Notes under the pieces: generated by a model
What the model was told of the DNA's origin: nothing
The model's database searches: none
The model's input: the letters and a program-made list of their open reading frames with translations, nothing else
Part shown: positions 6,504 to 10,733 of the stretch, piece by piece
Numbering within the stretch: position 1 is the stretch's first letter
Layout of the letters: every line of letters starts with the position of its first letter
NCBI GenBank assembly: GCA_013812805.1
Contig: JACCSV010000141.1
Coordinates: 1-10,733, forward strand
Direction of reading: 5' to 3'
Length of the DNA: 10,733 bases
Source: Sphingomonas sp.
GTDB lineage: Bacteria; Pseudomonadota; Alphaproteobacteria; Sphingomonadales; Sphingomonadaceae
Translations under genes and position numbers: made by a program

Positions 6504-6872
6504 ATGACGCAACTTCTCGCCTCGAACAGCAAGCTCGACCGGCTCGCCATCACCATTTCCGGTGTCTGCCTGGTGCATTGCCTGGCGACCGCGGTGCTGC
6601 TTGCCGCTTTGGCAACCGCCGGCGGGATGCTGGGCGCGCCGATTATCCACGAGGTTGGACTGACGCTAGCGATGCTGCTCGGCGCGATCTCGCTAGGGCG
6701 CGGAGTCGTCGAGCATGGCTTCATGATGCCGGTCGCGGTTGGAGCACTCGGGCTCGGGGTGATGGCCGGGGCGCTTCAGCTTCCCCACGGCGGCGGCGAG
6801 GAGATGTTCACGATGCTTGGCGTTGGCGTGCTCGCGCTCGGGCACCGCCTCAACGGTTTGGCCGCCGAGTAA
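6504..6872 (+). CDS. MerC domain-containing membrane protein, 122 aa
   Basis: This is a small four-helix inner-membrane protein of the MerC family, originally known as mercury transporters of mer operons. Hydrophobic segments lie near residues 14-34, 38-62, 72-92 and 100-114. The first contains the metal-binding-type motif CLVHC (Cys22, His25, Cys26). Conserved glycine-rich turns include MAGALQLPHGGGE. There is no merA, merT or merP nearby, so mercury resistance is not supported. The following gene, 33 bp away, is a Zur-like regulator, and a candidate Zur site lies upstream, so a role in uptake of zinc or another thiophilic metal is more likely. That role is inferred. The ATG at 6504 has no visible ribosome binding site. 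Confidence 0.85.
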   Translation: MTQLLASNSKLDRLAITISGVCLVHCLATAVLLAALATAGGMLGAPIIHEVGLTLAMLLGAISLGRGVVEHGFMMPVAVGALGLGVMAGALQLPHGGGEEMFTMLGVGVLALGHRLNGLAAE

Positions 6873-6874
6873 GG

Positions 6875-6903
6875 TTGCCCCGGGCCGATCGCGGTCCTAT
6901 TTT
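6875..6903 (+). promoter_or_regulatory. Weak candidate internal promoter in front of the Zur-like gene
   Basis: TTGCCC (6875-6880), a 17-bp spacer and TATTTT (6898-6903) could start transcription near 6910, just before the second in-frame ATG at 6912. No Shine-Dalgarno sequence precedes either ATG, so a leaderless message from 6912 is possible alongside read-through from merC. Confidence 0.25.
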
Positions 6904-6905
6904 CC

Positions 6906-7382
6906 ATGTCGATGGCGCGCCACGATCACCAGCTTCACGAAGGCGACTCGCTCCGCGACGCGGCCCGCGGCCGTCTCGAGGATAAGGGCGAGCAGTGGAC
7001 CGGAATGCGCGCCTCGGTGTTTGACGCCCTTGCCGGCTTCGACCGCCCGGCCAGCGCCTATGACATCGCCGAGGCCGTTTCCAAGTCGCAGGAGCGGCGG
7101 GTCGCGGCCAACAGCGTCTACCGGATCCTCGACCTGTTCGTTGGCGCCAACCTCGCGCGCCGCGTCGAAAGCGCCAACGCCTATGTCGCCAACCAGCATC
7201 CCGACTGCCTGCACGACTGCATCTTCCTGATCTGCGACAATTGCGGGCAAGCCGTTCACCTCGACGACGACAAGGTTTCCGGAGGGGTCCGCGATGCCGC
7301 CGCCGGCGCCGGCTTTGCGGCACGGCAACCGGTGATCGAGGTTCGCGGCACCTGCGGGGATTGCGGTGACAGCAATAGCTGA
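6906..7382 (+). CDS. Fur-family transcriptional regulator, Zur-like, 158 aa
   Basis: This metal-dependent repressor most resembles Zur, the zinc sensor that binds DNA when zinc is plentiful and shuts off uptake genes. The winged-helix DNA-binding domain spans about residues 15-95, with recognition helix VAANSVYRILDLFVG. The dimerisation and metal domain follows. Sensor-type ligands lie in HPDCLHDC (His98, Cys101, His103, Cys105). A structural zinc site is formed by Cys110/Cys113 (CDNC) and Cys150/Cys153 (CGDC). Fur-specific HHxHxxC-type histidines are lacking, which favours Zur over Fur. Met3 (6912) is an alternative start. It sits 33 bp after the MerC-domain gene and probably shares its promoter. 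The family is certain; the metal is inferred. Confidence 0.9.
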   Translation: MSMARHDHQLHEGDSLRDAARGRLEDKGEQWTGMRASVFDALAGFDRPASAYDIAEAVSKSQERRVAANSVYRILDLFVGANLARRVESANAYVANQHPDCLHDCIFLICDNCGQAVHLDDDKVSGGVRDAAAGAGFAARQPVIEVRGTCGDCGDSNS

Positions 7383-7426
7383 GCTTTTCGTGAGCAATCG
7401 CTGAAATCGGTTTTCTGGCCGACCCA

Positions 7427-7456
7427 TTGGGTGACATGCCCGCAGCTAGGGGATAA
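7427..7456 (+). promoter_or_regulatory. Weak candidate promoter for dxs
   Basis: TTGGGT (7427-7432), an 18-bp spacer and GGATAA (7451-7456) lie in the 84-bp gap between the Zur-like gene and dxs. Both hexamers are imperfect. This is the best candidate I can see in the gap. Confidence 0.2.
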
Positions 7457-7466
7457 GTCCGCCGCC

Positions 7467-9389
7467 ATGTCCGACCGGCCCCACACGCCCCTGCTCGATG
7501 CGATCGACGACCCCAACGCCCTGCGAGCGCTCGACAAGAGCGATCTCTTGCAGCTCGCCGACGAACTTCGCCAGGAAATGATCTCGGCCGTGTCGGTGAC
7601 CGGCGGACATCTGGGCGCCGGTCTTGGGGTCGTCGAGCTGACGGTCGCGCTTCATTATGTGTTCGACACTCCCCGCGACAAGCTGATCTGGGACGTCGGC
7701 CACCAGGCCTATCCGCACAAGATCGTTACTGGGCGACGGGAGCGCATCCGCACGCTTCGGCAAGGCGGCGGCCTGTCGGGGTTCACCAGGCGGTCCGAAA
7801 GCGAATATGATCCGTTCGGCGCAGCCCACAGCTCGACATCCATCTCTGCGGCCTTGGGCTTCGCAATCGCCAACAAATTGTCGGGCGAACCCGGCAAGGC
7901 GGTCGCCGTGATCGGCGACGGGGCGATGAGCGCCGGCATGGCCTATGAGGCGATGAACAACGCCGAAGCCGCGGGCAATCGGCTGGTCGTCATCCTCAAC
8001 GACAACGACATGTCGATCGCACCGCCGGTGGGCAGCTTGCGCAACTCGCTGGCGCGGCTGGTCTCGTCCGGAAAATATCTGACCCCGCGCAAGCTTGCTC
8101 AAAAGCTGGCCCGGGCCATGCCCGAGCCGCTCCACCGCACCGCCAGGCGGATGGAGGAATATGCTCGCGGCCTGGTGACCGGCGGCACTTTGTTCGAGGA
8201 GCTGGGCTTCTATTACGTCGGCCCCGTCGACGGCCACGACGTCGACGCGCTGGTCGAGGTGCTGGAGAACGTCCGCGACGCCGAGGTCGGGCCGATGCTG
8301 GTCCATGTCGTCACCAAGAAGGGCAAGGGGTACGGCCCGGCGGAAGATGCGGCGGACAAATATCACGGCGTGGTCAAATTCGACGTTGTCTCCGGCAAGC
8401 AGGCCAAGGCCGCTGCCGGCGCGCCGAGCTATACGTCGGTGTTTGCCACAGCGCTGACCAACGAGGCCCAGCGCGACGACAAGGTGGTGGCGATCACCGC
8501 CGCGATGCCGTCCGGCACCGGCCTTGATAAGTTCGCGGAGCGCTTCCCCGAGCGGATGTTCGATGTCGGCATCGCCGAGCAGCACGCGGTGACCTTCGCC
8601 GGCGGCCTGGCGGCGCAGGGCTACCGCCCGTTCTGCGCGATCTACTCGACCTTTCTCCAGCGCGCCTACGACCAGGTAGTCCACGACATCGCCATCCAAA
8701 ACCTGCCGGTGCGCTTCGCGATGGACCGCGCCGGGCTGGTCGGCGCCGACGGAGCGACTCATGCCGGCAGCTTCGACCTCGCTTATCTGTGCACGCTGCC
8801 CAACTTCGTGGTGATGGCGGCGGCGGACGAAGTCGAGCTCGTCAACATGGTCCACACCATGGCGCTTCACGACAGCGGCCCCATCGCGGTCCGCTACCCG
8901 CGCGGCGAAGGGCGCGGGCTGGCGCTGCCGCAAGAGCCGGAAGTGCTGGAGATCGGCAAAGGGCGCATCGTCCGCCACGGCAAGAAGGTCGCGATCCTGT
9001 CGCTCGGCACCCGCCTCGCCGAAGCCGAAAAAGCCGCTGACCAGCTCGACGCCAAGGGCCTTTCGACCACCGTTGCCGACCTGCGCTTCGCCAAGCCGCT
9101 GGACAGCGAGCTGATCCGCAAGCTGCTGGTCAGTCACGACGTGGCGGTGACCATCGAAGAAGCTTCAATTGGCGGCCTCGGCGCGCATGTGCTGACGCTC
9201 GCCAGCGACGAAGGCCTGACCGATGCGGGCCTCAAGATCCGCACACTGCGCCTGCCCGACCGCTTCCTCGAGCACGACAAGCCCGAAAAGCAGTATGACG
9301 AAGCCGGCCTCAACGCCCCGCACATCGTCGAGACGGTGTTGAAAGCCCTGCGCGTGAACAGCGCGGGGATCGGGGAGGTCCGGGCGTAG
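7467..9389 (+). CDS. dxs: 1-deoxy-D-xylulose-5-phosphate synthase, 640 aa
   Basis: This cytoplasmic ThDP enzyme condenses pyruvate and glyceraldehyde-3-phosphate into DXP, the first step of the MEP isoprenoid pathway and a precursor step for thiamine and pyridoxal. Catalytic and cofactor motifs are present: GGHLG with His48, the ThDP/Mg motif starting at GDGAMSAG (150-157) and ending near NDNDMSI, the pyrimidine-domain Glu371 in VGIAEQHAV, and DRAGLVGADGATHAG (420-434). The transketolase C-terminal domain follows (about 495-625). Length matches the family. I chose ATG 7467 (MSDRPHTP), the usual family start. A GTG at 7431 in frame would add 12 residues without family similarity. The stop TAG (9387-9389) overlaps the proposed tlyA start region, so translation is probably coupled. 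Confidence 0.98.
   Translation: MSDRPHTPLLDAIDDPNALRALDKSDLLQLADELRQEMISAVSVTGGHLGAGLGVVELTVALHYVFDTPRDKLIWDVGHQAYPHKIVTGRRERIRTLRQGGGLSGFTRRSESEYDPFGAAHSSTSISAALGFAIANKLSGEPGKAVAVIGDGAMSAGMAYEAMNNAEAAGNRLVVILNDNDMSIAPPVGSLRNSLARLVSSGKYLTPRKLAQKLARAMPEPLHRTARRMEEYARGLVTGGTLFEELGFYYVGPVDGHDVDALVEVLENVRDAEVGPMLVHVVTKKGKGYGPAEDAADKYHGVVKFDVVSGKQAKAAAGAPSYTSVFATALTNEAQRDDKVVAITAAMPSGTGLDKFAERFPERMFDVGIAEQHAVTFAGGLAAQGYRPFCAIYSTFLQRAYDQVVHDIAIQNLPVRFAMDRAGLVGADGATHAGSFDLAYLCTLPNFVVMAAADEVELVNMVHTMALHDSGPIAVRYPRGEGRGLALPQEPEVLEIGKGRIVRHGKKVAILSLGTRLAEAEKAADQLDAKGLSTTVADLRFAKPLDSELIRKLLVSHDVAVTIEEASIGGLGAHVLTLASDEGLTDAGLKIRTLRLPDRFLEHDKPEKQYDEAGLNAPHIVETVLKALRVNSAGIGEVRA
9372..9379 (+). promoter_or_regulatory. 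Strong ribosome binding site pointing at a GTA codon
   Basis: GGGGAGGT is a near-ideal Shine-Dalgarno sequence, placed inside the last codons of dxs. Six bases separate it from the GTA codon at 9386-9388, but 30 bases separate it from the first ordinary start codon of the tlyA-like frame (TTG at 9410). Its placement decides the start choice discussed for that gene. Confidence 0.6.
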
Positions 9390-10126
9390 CCAAGGTTCGA
9401 GCAGACCAGTTGCTGGTCACCCGCGGCCTCGCCGACAGCCGGACGAAGGCCCAGGCGCTAATCATGGCTGGGGCGGTGTTTTCGGGTGAGAAGAAGCTCG
9501 CAAAGTCCGGGGACATGCTGGCCGAGGATACGCCGCTGGAGGTCCGCGGCAAGGACCATCCATGGGTGTCTCGCGGTGGGATCAAGCTCGACCACGGGCT
9601 TACGCACTTCGACTTTGACGTCACCGATGCAATTGCGCTCGACGTCGGCAGCTCCACCGGCGGCTTTACCGACGTGCTGCTTACTCGCGGCGCCGCGAAG
9701 GTCTACGCGATCGACGTCGGCACCAACCAGCTCGCCTGGAAGCTTCGCCGGGATCCGCGCGTGATCGTTCACGAGCAGACCAATGCGCGCACCCTCGACG
9801 CGAGCATCGTGCCCGAATTGGTCGACGTCTTTACTTGCGACGCCAGCTTTATCTCCCTTGCCAAGGTCCTGGAATCACCGCTAAAACTTGGGAAGCACGG
9901 CGCCAAGCTGGTGGCGCTGATCAAGCCCCAGTTCGAGGCTGGCCGAGCGGAGGTCGGCAAAGGCGGGGTTGTGCGCGAGGGCTCGGTGCGCCAGCGCGTT
10001 TGTGACGCCGCCGCGGAGTGGGTGACCTCGCAGGGCTGGAGCGTCATCGGCGTAACCGAAAGCCCGATAACCGGGCCCGAGGGCAACGTCGAATATCTGC
10101 TCGGGGCTATCAAGGAGAGCGAATGA
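9386..10126 (+). CDS. TlyA-family rRNA methyltransferase (S4 domain + FtsJ-like), about 246 aa; start codon unusual
   Basis: It would use S-adenosylmethionine to 2'-O-methylate rRNA; TlyA itself modifies 16S and 23S rRNA. Residues 1-60 form an S4 RNA-binding domain (KVRADQLLVTRGLADSR, QALIMAG). Next come PWVSRGGIKL with Lys67, the SAM motif LDVGSSTGGF around Asp86, CDASFIS with Asp152, and LIKPQFEAG with Lys180, consistent with a K-D-K methyltransferase. Haemolysin annotations of this family are historical. The S4 core begins upstream of the first standard start (TTG 9410), at codons reached only from GTA 9386, which follows a perfect ribosome binding site. No ATG, GTG or TTG occurs in frame near it. 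Conventional annotation would begin at 9410 (238 aa). The gene overlaps dxs and, by ATGA, tspO. Confidence 0.9.
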   Translation, partial: VAKVRADQLLVTRGLADSRTKAQALIMAGAVFSGEKKLAKSGDMLAEDTPLEVRGKDHPWVSRGGIKLDHGLTHFDFDVTDAIALDVGSSTGGFTDVLLTRGAAKVYAIDVGTNQLAWKLRRDPRVIVHEQTNARTLDASIVPELVDVFTCDASFISLAKVLESPLKLGKHGAKLVALIKPQFEAGRAEVGKGGVVREGSVRQRVCDAAAEWVTSQGWSVIGVTESPITGPEGNVEYLLGAIKESE

Positions 10127-10638
10127 CCGCTGAAGCTGCAAAGTTCGACTGGAAGATCGCGGCGGTCACGGTGCCGACAATTGTCATCCTTGGGTCGGCC
10201 TCGGGCTGGCTCTCCAATTCCGGGTACAGCAACGACTGGTTCGACGGTCTTGCCAAGCCCTTCTTCATGCCGCCGGGCTGGGCGTTCGGCGTGGTCTGGC
10301 CGATTTTGTACGCGATGCTTGGCCTGTCGCTGGCGCTGATCCTGAGCGAGCCGCCTTCGGAAGCGCGCCGCAAGGGACTGATCCTGTTCTTCACCCAGCT
10401 CGCGCTCAACTACGCCTGGTCGCCGATATTTTTTGCCGCGCATGAGGTTCAAGTGGCGTTGGTGACGATCTTTGTCATGGCCGCGGTGGCGGCGATGACC
10501 GCCGGCCAGTTCTTCCGCATCCGCCCACTGGCAGGGGCGCTGATGGTTCCCTATCTGGCGTGGCTGTGCTTTGCGGCAGCGCTCAACGCGGCAATCGCCA
10601 AGCTCAACCCGGGCGCGGGCACGCCGCTGCTCGGCTGA
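10123..10638 (+). CDS. tspO: TspO/MBR family tryptophan-rich sensory protein, 171 aa
   Basis: This is a five-helix membrane protein that binds porphyrins and related ligands. In alphaproteobacteria it modulates tetrapyrrole and stress responses. The family core is clear: NDWFDGLAKPFFMPPGWAFG (residues 37-56), VWPILYAMLG, QLALNYAWSPIFF (92-104) and PYLAWLCFAAALNAAI (143-158). Hydrophobic segments fall near 12-30, 52-73, 86-104, 109-128 and 135-158. The start is the ATG at 10123, which overlaps the tlyA-like stop as ATGA and has AAGGAG five bases upstream. The frame is open further upstream, but that part is antisense-style overlap with tlyA. Linkage to dxs and ubiK suggests co-transcription. 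Confidence 0.95.
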   Translation: MTAEAAKFDWKIAAVTVPTIVILGSASGWLSNSGYSNDWFDGLAKPFFMPPGWAFGVVWPILYAMLGLSLALILSEPPSEARRKGLILFFTQLALNYAWSPIFFAAHEVQVALVTIFVMAAVAAMTAGQFFRIRPLAGALMVPYLAWLCFAAALNAAIAKLNPGAGTPLLG

Positions 10639-10653
10639 CAGGAGATGGAAAAG

Positions 10654-10733
10654 ATGCAGTCCGAAAACCGGCTGTTCGACGATTTCGTAAAGATGGTGAA
10701 CGGCTTTGCCGGGACCATGGCGGGCGCCGGCCG
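10654..10733 (+). CDS. ubiK: UbiK-family accessory factor of ubiquinone biosynthesis, N-terminal part (cut by window edge)
   Basis: The 26 codons visible encode MQSENRLFDDFVKMVNGFAG followed by TMAGAG, the typical beginning of UbiK/YqiC/BMFP proteins. These are about 80-100-aa coiled-coil proteins that assist the aerobic ubiquinone-synthesis complex. In Brucella the homologue was described as a membrane fusogenic protein. AGGAG at 10640-10644 lies nine bases before the ATG at 10654. The in-frame ATG at 10645 directly abuts that site and is less likely. It follows tspO by 15 bp, and the gene continues beyond the right edge. Confidence 0.88.
   Translation, partial: MQSENRLFDDFVKMVNGFAGTMAGAG

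Noticed and set aside
6504..6872. Mercury resistance operon
   Set aside because: There is no MerA, MerR, MerT or MerP homologue; only a MerC domain is present, next to a Zur-like regulator.
7431..7466. GTG start extending dxs by 12 residues
   Set aside because: The added residues have no family similarity, and ATG 7467 gives the usual N-terminus.
7446..9137. A 563-codon open frame antisense to dxs
   Set aside because: It mirrors dxs codons in a GC-rich genome, has no recognisable protein family, and lies fully inside a certain gene.
10018..10122. Upstream extension of the tspO frame into tlyA
   Set aside because: ATG 10123 has a good ribosome binding site and an ATGA overlap; the upstream codons lie in tlyA coding sequence.
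1..10733. CRISPR arrays, insertion sequences, rRNA genes or replication origin
   Set aside because: No repeat-spacer pattern, transposase, terminal inverted repeats, rRNA sequence or DnaA-box cluster was seen.

Overview
The window looks like a chromosomal segment of a GC-rich alphaproteobacterium, most likely of the order Sphingomonadales. This rests on the acidic N-terminal extension of S9, the exact style of L13, CtaA, Dxs and UbiK, the MerC/Zur-type pair, and the strong GC bias, which also produces many long antisense shadow frames. I assign the order from recognised protein sequences, not from a database search.

Layout. (1) 1-2582, minus strand: the edge of an integrative element. It holds a large tyrosine recombinase (609-2582) and, downstream of it, the 5' part of a cysteine desulfurase-like gene that runs off the left edge and appears frameshifted. 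The recombinase starts 114 bp from the 3' end of an intact tRNA-Gln(UUG) (2697-2771), the classic arrangement of an island integrated at a tRNA 3' end. The other boundary lies to the left of the window. (2) 2819-5207, minus strand: conserved chromosome, with a secreted metal-dependent amidohydrolase, an intrinsic terminator, and the rplM-rpsI operon with its own promoter and leader hairpin. (3) 5323-6402, minus strand: ctaA (heme A synthase). (4) 6504-7382, plus strand: a MerC-domain membrane protein and a Fur/Zur-type regulator, preceded by a candidate Zur half-operator in the divergent ctaA/merC intergenic region. (5) 7467 to the right edge, plus strand: a tight gene string dxs, tlyA-like, tspO, ubiK (partial), with overlaps or short gaps.

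How the genes fit together. Dxs makes the isoprenoid precursor that ends up in the ubiquinone tail and in the farnesyl group of heme A. CtaA makes heme A, UbiK assists ubiquinone biosynthesis, and TspO proteins bind tetrapyrroles. The right half therefore has a loose respiratory-cofactor theme, although only dxs-tlyA-tspO-ubiK looks co-transcribed. The merC-zur pair looks like a self-regulated metal-homeostasis unit.

Most of the window is ordinary core genome. The points most worth a second look are the tlyA-like gene, whose strong ribosome binding site points at a GTA codon rather than a normal start; the island edge with its broken desulfurase; the MerC/Zur pairing with a possible operator; and a 9-bp inverted repeat in front of the integrase. 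No complete undescribed system is visible here. If one exists, it lies in the island beyond the left edge.
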